Below are positions 1-10,883 of a DNA stretch of 64,000 bases, in pieces. Where the stretch lies: the NCBI GenBank assembly GCA_963942565.1, contig OZ012694.1:36667484-36731483 (forward strand). The letters run 5' to 3'. Position numbers and translations under genes: made by a program. The notes under the pieces are model-generated. The model did not search any database, was not told where the DNA came from, and worked only from the letters and a program-made list of their open reading frames with translations. The stretch comes from Maea johnstoni (lineage: Eukaryota; Annelida; Polychaeta; Spionida; Magelonidae). Numbering within the stretch: position 1 is the stretch's first letter; each line of letters begins with the position of its first letter.

Positions 1-1040
1 GTAAATGTTGATAAGTAATTGAACCCTTTGCATACTGGAATATTGATAGTCCCATGAAATTACATACAACTGGAATTGTATCCAGTCTATAAAGGGTTAA
101 GATAGCCTGAATGTTAGTTAGTTAAGAAGTTGCTAATTCAGTTTAAAGTAGGTGCTGGGACAAATGATTCTGACACATAAAGGTGTTTACATAAAAAGGA
201 AATGAAATCCTCCGTGACAAGTGAACATTCAGGAAATACATAGTGTTTTGTACCATATAAACAACAATAAATTTACTGACCTTGTCATAACTGAGAGGGC
301 ACTATGTGTAGAGCACAACCGTCAATAGTGTAGATATTTGTCAAATTTACTAAATTCTTGTGTGTGGTATAAGAAACCTTAAGAAGTACTACTTCAATTT
401 TCCACATTAACATTATTTTTTCACTTTTCAAATGCATTGTTGATTGTTATGATAATAATATAGTATGTTATTTGTCATCTGTGAGATAAATCAGCAATAA
501 AGTTCATTAAAAAGACAGCCTTTCTTTGAATCTTATTTCTACTAAAAAAAATGAGAGATTTGGCCATATTACTGAAGCATCATTTCAGTAATTTGGCCGA
601 CTCCCAGGACAATCACAATTCTTTTTCCCCTGACTCCAAAGATGCAATACCAAAATTGTTTAAAAAACAACAAAACAGTTCAGTATTTTCTAGGATTGTA
701 AGTGTTTTAATATCTTATTAATTTTGCACACCAACCCCCTTCACCTCAACTAATGACCCAGGGGTCAAGAAATCCTCAATTAAGGCAGAGTCCTATATGC
801 TTATTATAACTGTGCATACAAACCTATGATTTTTAATATTTAAAACCACTCCAATATACTCAATTCCATGGTTTAATGTAGGAATCCTTTCTAAGTATTG
901 CAAAGACTTTCCATTTCAAATGTATTTTTGTTGTATTATAGTAATCATACATCTTATATGTAATCAGTGTGATGATTCATGCACATAAGTCATTGAAAGG
1001 ACATCATATCTTGGATATGACTTGGTTCAAATAAGATTCA
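1..1040. other. AT-rich intergenic DNA
   Basis: No reading frame with recognisable protein content on either strand. The one structured spot is about 549-604, where ATTTGGCC and a TTACTGA/TCAGTAA pair form an imperfect hairpin. It shares the ATTTGGCC core with the palindrome cluster that follows at 1041. Confidence 0.6.
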
Positions 1041-1157
1041 GGGATTTGGCCAAATTACGGCCAAATCCCTAGACATTTTAGGGATTTGGCCAAATCCCTG
1101 AGTGAAACAGGGATTTGGCCAAATCGCTGAAAGCTTTAGGGATTTTGCCAAATCCCT
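1041..1157. repeat. Cluster of an 18-bp palindrome
   Basis: Four copies of a motif close to GGGATTTGGCCAAATCCC, a perfect palindrome, start near 1041, 1081, 1110 and 1139, so the last three are 29 bp apart. The first copy is opened by a few bases and the others carry one or two changes. The cluster stops 30 bp before the LTR element inserted at 1188. Confidence 0.75.
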
Positions 1158-1187
1158 GGTTTGACAGTCTTACTGTAACATATATAT

Positions 1188-2018
1188 TGTGACGGAATGA
1201 CCCCAGGGCTAAGAAACAGGTCATGTTCCGTCACTTCTATTATTGTAAGCTGGGTCTCCGCCTTCGCAGAGCCTAGCATTTAGACGTGCTACAAAGTATC
1301 TAGTTATTTCGAGTGCTCTGTGACGTAGCGCTCGTGCGGCCTCAACGATTAATGTACCGCGCGTGCGATTGGAAGGAAGGGCGGGAAACTAGGTTAGATT
1401 CGAAATCACGTCAGTCTTAGATTAGAGTTAGAGTAGAGTAGAAGTGAGAAGAAGAGAGTTAACGACAGAGGTGCTTACAGACGGATTAAGGTGCTTGAGA
1501 ACTGGATTTAGACTACCCAGGGAGTAACGATTACAAGGTCAAGTAGCCAGAAAGAGACTGAAGCTGTTCACGGATTATTATGTGTACTTAGGGAAGATTA
1601 TGATGACGGCATAGAGAGGAACTGTAGCTGAGTAGAGTGTGTATTTACATCCGGATTTACCAGACATTGAGACCAGAGATCAGAGAGATCAAAAACTTTT
1701 TGTGGACTTGTGATGTCGAGATAGTCATTTACATTGAGTGGACTTATTGTGTTGATGCTGCTGTATAGAGAACGAGTGCGGTGGTATGTATATTGTACTG
1801 TGATGATTAAACTGTATTGTTGATTTATACTTGCTTGTCCCGTCTTCTCTTCAACACCACATCCATCCCCAACCTTCGCTAAGCGCTATTGTAAGAGTCA
1901 GAAAACCCAGCTGAGCTTTATTTCATTTCAAGAGAGAACTAAGAAACCTTTTATTTAAGTAAGGTGATTCTGTATGTTAGTCGGATCATTCCTTCGGCCA
2001 GGGATCCATTCCGCTACA
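1188..2018 (+). repeat. 5' LTR
   Basis: 831 bp, matching 11997-12827 over its full length with about one difference seen. It begins TGTGACGG and ends GCTACA. It should carry promoter and polyadenylation signals for the element; I did not identify these with certainty. Confidence 0.95.
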
Positions 2019-2035
2019 TATAGCACACTCTTCTT

Positions 2036-2053
2036 TGGTGACAGCGGTGGGAT
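2036..2053 (+). promoter_or_regulatory. Candidate primer-binding site
   Basis: A TGGTGACAGCGGTGGGAT stretch begins with TGG, as tRNA-complementary primer sites do. It lies 17 bases inside the LTR end, further than usual, and I cannot match it to a given tRNA. Confidence 0.25.
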
Positions 2054-2131
2054 AGTGTTTAGCACTATCGGCGAAATTCTCGAAACTTTTTGTCGGAACG
2101 AACTCACAGTTGGTAGTAATAATCAGTGGGG

Positions 2132-3659
2132 ATGGAAGGTGAAGCGGAACGAAAGCAAATTGTCGAGGTGGTGGAGGAACAGGCGGACGGTGCGTTGCAG
2201 CTCGAGGGGGTAGACATCACGCAGCCGTGGCTGGCGGCGCAGTCACTGGCGATGGCGGCGGCTAACAGATCGGGACCGGAGTTTGGGCGAGAACATTCAC
2301 CAAAAGTGGCATTGAGTCCACCTCAAGAAACAGAATTATCGTCCAAACCACGCATAAAGCGAACCTTTCTTACGCCTGAGCGAACCGATTCCTTACGCAT
2401 TGAGCGGTTCTTCAGAGAGCGAGCAGGGTGGAGGCGGGAGATTCGTCGTCAGATGCAGAGTCGGTGGCGCCAGATCGACCGCGCCGTGACGTCACAGAGG
2501 AGCGGGTGACCTCCAGGGCCGAGCAGAGGACAGAAGCTGATTGCGGTACACGAGCACCACCAGGCCATCCCTCGGCGAGTAGAAGAGGAGCGGTCAACGC
2601 CTCGTTGGACACTACGGTGCCCATGATGGAAGTGCAGTTAGCCAGTAGTAGCTCTGGGGTGATTGACTTTCCCAGGAAGGGAATTGTGGGGGCAGGGCGG
2701 ACGACAGCCCCGGCCCGAGGTACAGAGTCACCGCGAGAGAGAGAGCCGATTGGTATGGAACAGGTGATAGCAGACATGGCAGCCCTGATGGGAGGAACGT
2801 TGAAGACGATAGCGGAGACGCAGCGGGCCATGGCAGCACGAGTAGAGGGAACGGGCGAGCCCCACCGGCCGAAGACATCAGAGCACTGGCGAAACGCCCG
2901 GGTGGACCGCTTTGACGGGGTGAGCGAGGCATGGGTGGATTATCGCATGCACTTCGAGGCGACAGCGAGGCTCAACAAGTGGAGCGACAGCGAGAAGAGC
3001 CTGTGCCTTATCGCGGCTATGAAGGGAGGAGCCCAGCGGGTGGTGCAGCACCTGTCCGACGCCGAGAGATCCTCGTACCGAAACATCGTCAGGGTTCTTG
3101 ACCAGCGCTACGCATCGGATGACCAGGCCGAGAAACACGCCATGGAGTTAGCACAGCGTCGCCAGAAGCCAGAAGAGAGTCTGCAGGAGTTGGGTGACGT
3201 GTGTAGAAGGCTGTTCACCCTGGCCTGAAGGATCGTCTCATGAAGAAGGCGTTCATCGAGATGATTGCGGACGAGAAGATACAGCGTTTGACCGCCAGAG
3301 GGGATGCCCAGACCTTGGAGGAAGCCGTGCACCTAGCCATCAAGTATGAGGGCACTGAAAGCGGGCGTGGCGCAAAAGAACCGAAGGGAAAACCCCTACT
3401 GACCACGGTAGCACGACAGGTGGGGACGGTGACACCCACTGCAGAGAACACCATACAAGCGAAGTTAGAGGCCTTGGAAGAACTCGTCCTGAAGTTGCAG
3501 CCTAGAAGATGGGAGGGTGCTGGGGGACAACAGAGGCCGTTCCTGTGTTATAGCTGCCGACAGCCAGGCCACATGGCGAGAGACTGTCCCAACAAGACCG
3601 GTTCGGGAAACGGGCAGAGTGCCGCCCCCGGGGCAGGAGGGCCGGCACAGGAGGAGTAG
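2132..3659 (+). pseudogene. gag: gag region of the Ty3/gypsy element
   Basis: Codes for the structural protein of the element. The first part is Arg/Glu-rich and low in recognisable structure. The middle, about 2880-3230, reads like a retrotransposon capsid segment, with a conserved Trp in a VDYRMHFEATARLNKW context. Near the end, about 3540-3590, is a CCHC zinc knuckle (CYSCRQPGHMARDC) of the nucleocapsid type that binds the element RNA. The region is spread over more than one frame and looks broken, with about two breaks. Pol follows in a different frame; Ty3/gypsy elements often reach pol by programmed frameshifting. Confidence 0.8.
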
Positions 3660-3712
3660 AACAGACGCCCAAGAAAATACACTTCGACGGGGAAGATGAG
3701 GGGAGCCCCTAC

Positions 3713-6700
3713 ATGATTGGAAAGATAGGAGGAAAAGAGTACGAATGCTTGTTGGATACTGGCGCCACGAAGTCGATTATCTCACCCGAGGTCTACCTGA
3801 ACCACCCGAATAGAAACGACCTAGCCCTGAGAGAGTGCAGAGAGAGGCTAGTCTCCATCGACAAATCACCGGTGGCAGTTCGGGGAGAAGTGGAACTAGA
3901 AGTGGATTTGTGTGGAACGATATTGGTAGGACACTTCATGATAGCGGAGATAGCCGATGACGTCGTGTTAGGTATAGGACTACAGAGAGCGGGCGGAATC
4001 ATGGTGAACCATCATACTCAACAAGTCGAGTTCGAGGGAGGAAAAACAGTCCCCTACATCAGCCAGAGAATATCAGGGCTGTCGAAGTGTTGCAAGGTGC
4101 TGGCAGACAGAACAGTGGTGATACCCCCCCGAAAGGAAATCCTGACCACGGGGTATATCTGCGGCCGCACGAAGGAATTGGAGAAAGTTAGAGGATCAGG
4201 ATTGGTGGAACCTAGTTTTAAGGGGAAGATGGGACAGAGGGGCGTCATGGTGGGGAAAGCACTGGTGGATGTGGGCAAAGATTATATACCCATCCGACTC
4301 CTCAATACCACCAGCGAACCTATCACGATCTACAAGGGCACGCCAGCAGGAGTAGTGACCCCGGTGGCCGGAGAGCCACCCGTCCCCGTGGAAACCAAGA
4401 AAGAACCAGAGAAGAAAAGATGTACAGAAAAGATGCCCGACTTCCTGCGGCCATTGTGCAAGGATGGAAGTGAGAACCTGTCATCGGAAGGGAAGAAGAA
4501 ACTGGCGGAGCTGCTGACCAAACACCAGAGTGCTTTTGCTAGCAGGCCAGACGACCTGGGGCGGACGCATTTGGTCCAGCACGAGATCAGGACACCCCCA
4601 GACCTGCGACAGCCGGCCAGAAGGTTCCCGTTTTGGAAACAGACAGAAGCCAAGGAAATAGTGGACGACCTGCTGAAGAGGGACCTGATAGAGCCGTCGG
4701 CGAGCCCGTGGGCGGCACCAGTGGTGATGGTGAAAAAGAAAGACAACACGACCCGTCTGTGCGTAGACTACCGACGTCTGAACAGCCACACCATCCAGGA
4801 CGCCTACCCCTTACCCAGAATCGATGATTCACTAGATGCCTTGGGAGGAAGCAAGTGGTTTTGTACCCTTGACCTGGCCAGCGGCTACTGGCAGGTGGGA
4901 ATGTCCAAGAGTGCACAAGAGAAGTCCGCGTTTATCACCAGCGGGGGGTTGTATTCCTGGAAGGTCATGCCCTTTGGCTTGAGTACAGCACCCGGTACTT
5001 TCGAGCGGCTGATGGAAACAGTGCTGTCGGGACTACAGTGGGAAACCTGCCTCATCTACCTGGATGACGTCATCATCTTCGGGAAAACAGAGCAGCAGAC
5101 CCTGGACCGCCTGGATGCGATCCTGAGCAGAATAGGACAGGCGGGAATGAAGCTCAAGCCCAGCAAGTGTCGCTTATTCCAGAAGAGAGTACACTACCTG
5201 GGGCACGTGGTGACGGAGGAGGGAGTCATGACGGACCCTGAGAAGATCGAGACCGTGAGGGAGTGGCCAGTGCCCACCACGCAGACAGAGGTACGCAGCT
5301 TCCTGGGGACTGCATCGTACTACAGGAGGTTTGTACAGAATTTCGGGACAATTGCCCGTCCCCTGCATAGGCTGACGGAGAAGAACAGACCCTTCTTGTG
5401 GACCACCGAATGCCAGGTTGCCTTCGAGACACTGCGGAAGAAATTGGTGGAGGCACCCATCCTAGCTTACCCTAGCAGTGAGGAAGACTTCGTCTTGGAT
5501 ACCGACGCCAGTGCCACAGGAATCGGGGCGGTATTGTCGCAGGTGCAAGACGGCGTAGAGAGACCCATAGCATATGCAAGTCGGGGGCTGAGCAAGTCAG
5601 AGAGGAACTACAGCGGGACGAAGAGAGAGCTGTTGGCGGTGGTTTTCTACTGCAAGTATTTCCGGCACTACCTGATAGGAAGAAAGTTCAAGCTGCGCAC
5701 AGATCACGCCGCCTTGAGGTGGTTGCAAACCTTCAAAGACGCCACGGGAATGTGGGCCAGGTGGCAGAATACCCTGGCAGAGTTCAACAAGGAAATTGTG
5801 CACAGAGCTGGCAGGAGTCACGGTAACGCCGACGGCTTGAGCAGACGACCAAACGAACAACCAGAGAGGGGAAGAAGCTCCGACAGTGGCGACCCCGAAA
5901 TCAAGAGTACAGAGAGTGAATCGCCTGAAGAGGTGGAAGAAGACATCACCTGCCTTCGTCCAGAGGAAAACCACAGGGTGGCAGCGGTCACTATACAGCC
6001 GCTGTGGACGAATGCTGAGTGGAGAGAATTACAGAAAGAAAACCCCGACATCGCGCCAATCTGGACTAGGCTGGCCAGGGGAGAAGAGAGACCCAGGTGG
6101 AATGAGATATCCGAACACAGCTTGGCCACCAAGTCCTACTGGGGAGAATGGCAACGCCTGAAGATGAGAGAGGGTGTCATCTACAGAAAGTGGGAGAGTT
6201 CCGACGGAGCGAAAGTTCACACTCAAGTGCTGGTTCCAAGGAGCAAGCGGAAAGAGTTCCTACAACAGGCCCACGGTGAAAGGTGGACAGCTCATCTGGG
6301 AGTGAAACGAACAGTGGCACGTCTACATGAGAAGTACTTCTGGTATGACATGCGAGCTGACGTCAGGAGTTGGCTGGCCCAGTGCGGGGTCTGCGTCAGA
6401 GCCAAGGGACCGGGAGGCAGGACCAGGAAGAATCCTATGACCATTGTGAGATCGGGGACGCCCTTTGAGAGAATCGCCATAGACATGTATGGACCGCTGC
6501 CTGAGACAGCCAGCGGGAACTCGAAGATCCTAGTCATCACTTGTTATTTTACCAAGTGGGTAGAAGCCTATGCCTTGCCGGACGAGACAGCCGAGACGGT
6601 AGCCGAGGCCCTGGTGAACGACTTCGTCAGCAGATATGGTACTCCTGTCTCCATCCACAGCGATCAGGGAAGAAACTTCGAGAGTACGCTGTTCCAGGAG

Positions 6701-7483
6701 GTGTGCAGATTACTGGGAATACGCAAGACAAGAACAACTGCCTACCACCCTGAGGGAAATGGAATGGTGGAGAGGTTCAACCGTATGATGGGAGCCATGA
6801 TCAGAAGCCTGATAGGGGAAGAACACGACAACTGGGATAAAATCCTACCCCTCACCCTGATGGCTTACAGATCCAGTGTGCACGAGACTACCCAACAGAC
6901 TCCACACATGATGCTGTTTGGAAGAGAGATGACCGTCCCGTTGGCACTCACCATGTCCGAGTTACCCACCAGCCTGGTGGAGCAGGACGAGCTGGAGCAC
7001 ACTTGGGACCTCCGAGAGAAATTGGCTAAAGTCCACCGACGGGCCAGAGAAGTCACCGGTCAAGCAATGCGACGACAGAAGCTGCAGCACGATCGGGGGG
7101 CAATGGGCCACCGGAGAGACGTGGGAGACTTAGTCTGGCTGATCACCAAGGTTAGAAGACAGGGTAGAGCTGCCAAGTTTGAACACAAGTGCAAGGGACC
7201 CTATACCGTGATCGACGTGATGGCCGACGTGACGTACCGAATAGAAGACAAGAAAGGAAAGAGAACAGTGGTCAATGGAGAGAGGCTGATAACCTTTGTC
7301 AAGCCCGGCGATTGGTCTAGCACCGATGGAGCTGAGGATGAGCCGAGAGAACACGAGATTCCGACATCGGTAGACTCCGAAAGTGGTGATGACCAACCCG
7401 ACGTGAGACCAGAGAAAGAAAATTCCCAGAGAACCTCAGGGCGGAGAGAAAGAAGAGCTCCGCAGCGCTATGGGTGTACATAG
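3713..7483 (+). CDS. pol: pol polyprotein (protease, RT, RNase H, integrase)
   Basis: One open frame of 1256 codons from an ATG, looking whole. Domains in order: aspartic protease (LLDTGA, about residues 13-18); reverse transcriptase with the catalytic YLDD box near 5056-5070; RNase H with VLDTDAS near 5490-5515; integrase with an H-x6-H-x29-C-x2-C zinc domain near 6270-6400, then the D, D, E catalytic residues in AIDMYGP, HSDQGRNF and EGNGMVERFN (about 6475-6775). A GPYTV-type segment follows and then an acidic/basic tail with no chromodomain. It would copy the RNA into DNA and insert it. Domain order and motifs make the Ty3/gypsy call firm. Confidence 0.95.
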   Translation: MIGKIGGKEYECLLDTGATKSIISPEVYLNHPNRNDLALRECRERLVSIDKSPVAVRGEVELEVDLCGTILVGHFMIAEIADDVVLGIGLQRAGGIMVNHHTQQVEFEGGKTVPYISQRISGLSKCCKVLADRTVVIPPRKEILTTGYICGRTKELEKVRGSGLVEPSFKGKMGQRGVMVGKALVDVGKDYIPIRLLNTTSEPITIYKGTPAGVVTPVAGEPPVPVETKKEPEKKRCTEKMPDFLRPLCKDGSENLSSEGKKKLAELLTKHQSAFASRPDDLGRTHLVQHEIRTPPDLRQPARRFPFWKQTEAKEIVDDLLKRDLIEPSASPWAAPVVMVKKKDNTTRLCVDYRRLNSHTIQDAYPLPRIDDSLDALGGSKWFCTLDLASGYWQVGMSKSAQEKSAFITSGGLYSWKVMPFGLSTAPGTFERLMETVLSGLQWETCLIYLDDVIIFGKTEQQTLDRLDAILSRIGQAGMKLKPSKCRLFQKRVHYLGHVVTEEGVMTDPEKIETVREWPVPTTQTEVRSFLGTASYYRRFVQNFGTIARPLHRLTEKNRPFLWTTECQVAFETLRKKLVEAPILAYPSSEEDFVLDTDASATGIGAVLSQVQDGVERPIAYASRGLSKSERNYSGTKRELLAVVFYCKYFRHYLIGRKFKLRTDHAALRWLQTFKDATGMWARWQNTLAEFNKEIVHRAGRSHGNADGLSRRPNEQPERGRSSDSGDPEIKSTESESPEEVEEDITCLRPEENHRVAAVTIQPLWTNAEWRELQKENPDIAPIWTRLARGEERPRWNEISEHSLATKSYWGEWQRLKMREGVIYRKWESSDGAKVHTQVLVPRSKRKEFLQQAHGERWTAHLGVKRTVARLHEKYFWYDMRADVRSWLAQCGVCVRAKGPGGRTRKNPMTIVRSGTPFERIAIDMYGPLPETASGNSKILVITCYFTKWVEAYALPDETAETVAEALVNDFVSRYGTPVSIHSDQGRNFESTLFQEVCRLLGIRKTRTTAYHPEGNGMVERFNRMMGAMIRSLIGEEHDNWDKILPLTLMAYRSSVHETTQQTPHMMLFGREMTVPLALTMSELPTSLVEQDELEHTWDLREKLAKVHRRAREVTGQAMRRQKLQHDRGAMGHRRDVGDLVWLITKVRRQGRAAKFEHKCKGPYTVIDVMADVTYRIEDKKGKRTVVNGERLITFVKPGDWSSTDGAEDEPREHEIPTSVDSESGDDQPDVRPEKENSQRTSGRRERRAPQRYGCT

Positions 7484-8872
7484 AGAGTGAAGAAAACCAG
7501 GTGGTCTAAGGCAGAGAGAGATCGTATGGAAGTGTAAAGAATAGAGAAAGACAAGACACTGAAATTCGAGCTACGGAATACGCGTGTATATGCTGTGCCG
7601 GCTGGTAGCAGGGGAAATGGCTGACATCAACTCAAAAGCTAATGCACCGTGAGGACTGAAGAATATTCGTCTGGCTGGAGGAGGAGTCGTTTTGAAGAGA
7701 GAGAAGAACGCCAAGTAAATTACCAAATCCGAAATTGTGATCACACCCTCGAGACATCCTTTCTGTTCAAGAATGGTGATTTCGTCCGCTTGGAAAAGTG
7801 ACAACCGCCTGAGTACCAGCAGGAAACGACGATGGAGAGAAAATGTCCGACAGAAAGTCCTTAAGATGACACCTGGAAGAAATGGTTGCCATGGAAACGA
7901 GAAAGAAAGGCATCCGGAAGAAAAATCCCAGAACAATCAGGAGATTGTAGCGTAAAAGAAGAGGGGGAGTAGGGTGACGGCATCATCCAGACCACCAAGA
8001 ACAGTGAAGACAAAAGAAATTTCTGAAGTGTGAAAACTGAAGAGAAGAAGATTCGCTCTGGCGTAGGAAATCGCTGGAGTAGAGAAGAAGATTCGCTCTG
8101 GCGTAGGAAATCGCTGGAGTAGAGAAGAAGATTCGCTCTGGCGTAGGAAATCGCTGGAGAAGAGAAGAAGATTCGCTCTGGCGTAGGAAATCGCTGGAGA
8201 AGAGAAGAAGATTCGCTCTGGCGTTAGAAAGTTGCTGGAGAAGAGAAGAAGATTCGCTCTGGCGTTAGAAAGTTGCTGGAAAGAAGACATAGAGACGCTC
8301 TGGCGTGAGAAACTGCTGGAGAATGGAGACTGTGGAGAGCGGCAAATTGTGCCTGATGCTGCGTCGAGTGTTGACAAGTCGAGTGAGAAGTCCCATCTGG
8401 AGACCAAGGCGTTTCCCCGCACGGGAGAGGGAGTCACCGCATGACGTCACGGCAGTAGCTGAGTTTGACCTAGTTGGCGAAGCGAGGAATTTGCCGTGGG
8501 CGAAAGTACAGAAATAATCTCAGCGCGGCGAAATAGAAACCAACCGAGCTGATGGCAAGCAGTCAAGCAGTAGCCGAATGGAATGCGGGAACGTGGAGGC
8601 TGGAAAACGAGGAGACTTGGGATATTTCGGCGGTGATGGTGGAGGATGGCGGCGGCGAAAGAGTCCGAAAAACAACAAGTGTCGCAGCGGTCACCTGAGA
8701 ACCAATCAGATGTCTCCAAGGGGTGCCACACCCCCGGAACCGCATCACCAGATTGACCCAGTTAGCAGAAAGACGCCATTCTTCATCTCACGCCTGAGCG
8801 AACCAAACACATCACGAATTAATCGCCGCTAATCCTATTGTCAACAAGCCATCCGATACAAAAGAAAGCAAC
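7484..8872 (+). other. Untranslated spacer between pol and accessory region
   Basis: About 1.4 kb with no protein family I recognise on either strand. It holds the 40-bp tandem array (8041-8310) and a forward copy of the element's recurrent motif near 8789. The small open frames here appear to come from the tandem repeats. Confidence 0.6.
8041..8310. repeat. 40-bp tandem repeat array inside the LTR element
   Basis: About six to seven units of 40-41 bp, each with GAAGAAGATTCGCTCTGGCG then a TAGGAAATCGCTGGAG-like part. The first units are nearly identical and the last two drift (GTTAGAAAGTTGCTGG). The core TTCGCTCTGGCGTA is close to the reverse complement of a motif found singly elsewhere in the element (TACGCCTGAGCGAA). 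Confidence 0.9.
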
Positions 8873-10883
8873 ATGAGCATGCAGCCGACACACTCGCTTC
8901 GAGAAGAGGGATACTGCGGCATCTGCAAGAGGAATTTTCGGGATATGGGCCGACACAACCTAGACTTGCACGATGGAAGGGGAATACACGCGTGGAGGTG
9001 CCTGAGTTACAAGGGAACGGGACATGGCGGACGGTGTACCTACGTAGACTGCAACTTTACCGAGATGAAGATGCACTACATGAAACATCATGCCGAAGAA
9101 CTCGAGTGCATACAAGTCAAGTGGAAAAAGGGGTACTATGCAGTCGAAGACGGACACATCGTGCCTGGGGCTCCATTCTACCCATCGGAGCACCCGTTTA
9201 GCGCCGTCGACGACCCGGATTTCCCTGCCCGACGTCTTGAGATCGACGAGGAGAGATACCAGCAAACAGAGAGGGGAGCGACGCCGTTCGACCCGATGGT
9301 GCGGCCTACTTCGGCGAGTGCGATGTATCGCGTGGAGGCGAGAAGATGGGAAGACGAGACCAAGGAAGCGAACGAGAACACCTTCACCACCTCGCACCCG
9401 CAGAAACTCCCGAGAAGAAAGCAGGCGAGACACCGACAGACGCAGCTATGGGGGAGGCAATAACTGGCACCAAGGTAGAGAGCCAGGAGCAGCGGGAGGC
9501 TACCCTCGAGACGACCATCCCCGTGGAGTGCAACCGGCTCACGTGCGGTACGAGGCTAATGCGGACAGGGCGAGAAAGGCCGAGGCAGAGCGGGACGCGC
9601 TGGCCCAGCGGGTCCAGAGTGTCGAAGAAGAACTTTTGCAGTCCATGCAAGATGTGGAAGACCTCTGGAGGGAAAAGTACAGTGCCCTCGAAGAAAGCCA
9701 CAAAGTATCGCTGAAGACGAAAGCAGAGATGGAACAGAAGCTCGACCTGATGACGTTACACGAGACAGAGTTAGAGCGGCAGTACAGGGAGCTGAGCGAT
9801 AGATGCAGAGCACAGAAAGACTCGCTCACCCTGGCCAACCAGGCCAAACAGAGGGCCGTTGCGGGCCGGCGGGACGATGGGCGAACCATCCAGCAGCTAC
9901 GCCGGAAAGTGACCAGCATCCGACAGGAAATGGCAGAGTGGGCTGGCGCCGAAGCAGCGAAGGCAACGGAGAATTACAAGAGGAAGAAAGAAATCACCGA
10001 AAACATGCTGGCCGAAACCCTGCTCAACATGGAAGAAGCTGAAGAAGCCAAGAGACAGCTTGACGTTCGTCTGAGGGCAGCGGAACAAGACGTAGAGAAC
10101 TACAGAGAGTGTTGCGAGAGGGCGCTAGAAGATCTCCGGCTAGAGAAGCACGCCAACAAAGAAGCCACGAAGGTAGCCATGCAGGCTGCCCACTGCCAAG
10201 ACCAAGAGAGACTGGTTCTACAGAAGCAGGTGACGGAGATCCGACTAGAAGCCAAGGAAGCGCAAGAACTGGTGCAGAGTTGCAGATTGGAGATCGACCA
10301 TATGCAGCACCAAATAGAACGTCGAGAGCGGCAGCTGACGACGGCTGAGAACGAAATCCGACTTGTCCAGGAGCAGTCAGCCGGAAAGCAGGAAGAAATA
10401 GACGCCCTGACGACAAGCCTGGAAGACCTAAGACTACAGTGGGACGAGCTTAGCGGAAGCCGGACTTCGAGGCCGCGAACGATGGTGGGGAGTGAAACGA
10501 CCCTAGCCCTATTCCCACCAGTAGAAGACAGAGAAACAGATCAAGTCCAAGTGAGGCGAACCCTGGCGGTAGCCTACGACATCAGAGCAGTCCAGCGGGG
10601 ACAGGTTGTCGAACATCCTCGTCGTGTCACCTTCGATGCCAACGTGCTGAGCCCCATCGTGAGAACCAGCCCTGATGAACTGATGACATACCTGGAGAAA
10701 TTCACCAAGGCGCGCATCGATGAAATCCGAATGGACCTCGAGAGGAAGGCCTTTGATCGGGGGGTGTTGGAGGGTATGCGGCGACAGCAGATGGCAGACC
10801 GGGATGCGGCTGACGGGATCATCCTTATCTCCGATTCGGACCCCTTCTCCGACTCGGAACCCATGCCCGACTCGGATGCTTAA
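8873..10883 (+). pseudogene. Accessory region: C2H2-like fingers plus long coiled coil
   Basis: Coding-looking region downstream of pol. Near the start are two C2H2-like zinc fingers: C-x2-C-x9-H-x4-H beginning CGIC, and C-x4-C with a later HYMKH. A long heptad-rich stretch rich in Glu, Lys, Arg, Gln and Leu (about 9560-10450) is a clear coiled coil. The end is acidic (DSDPFSDSEPMPDSDA) and preceded by IILISDSD, which resembles a SUMO-interacting motif. No signal peptide or membrane segment is visible, so this is not an env gene. The content lies in more than one frame: either two overlapping proteins or one region with about one break. Function unknown; binding nucleic acid and self-assembling is my inference. 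Confidence 0.65.

Noticed and set aside
7937-8437. 166-codon minus-strand frame
   Set aside because: Periodic protein made by the 40-bp tandem array of the LTR element.
8873-10883. Envelope gene of the LTR element
   Set aside because: No signal peptide, membrane segment or fusion-like peptide; zinc fingers and coiled coil instead.
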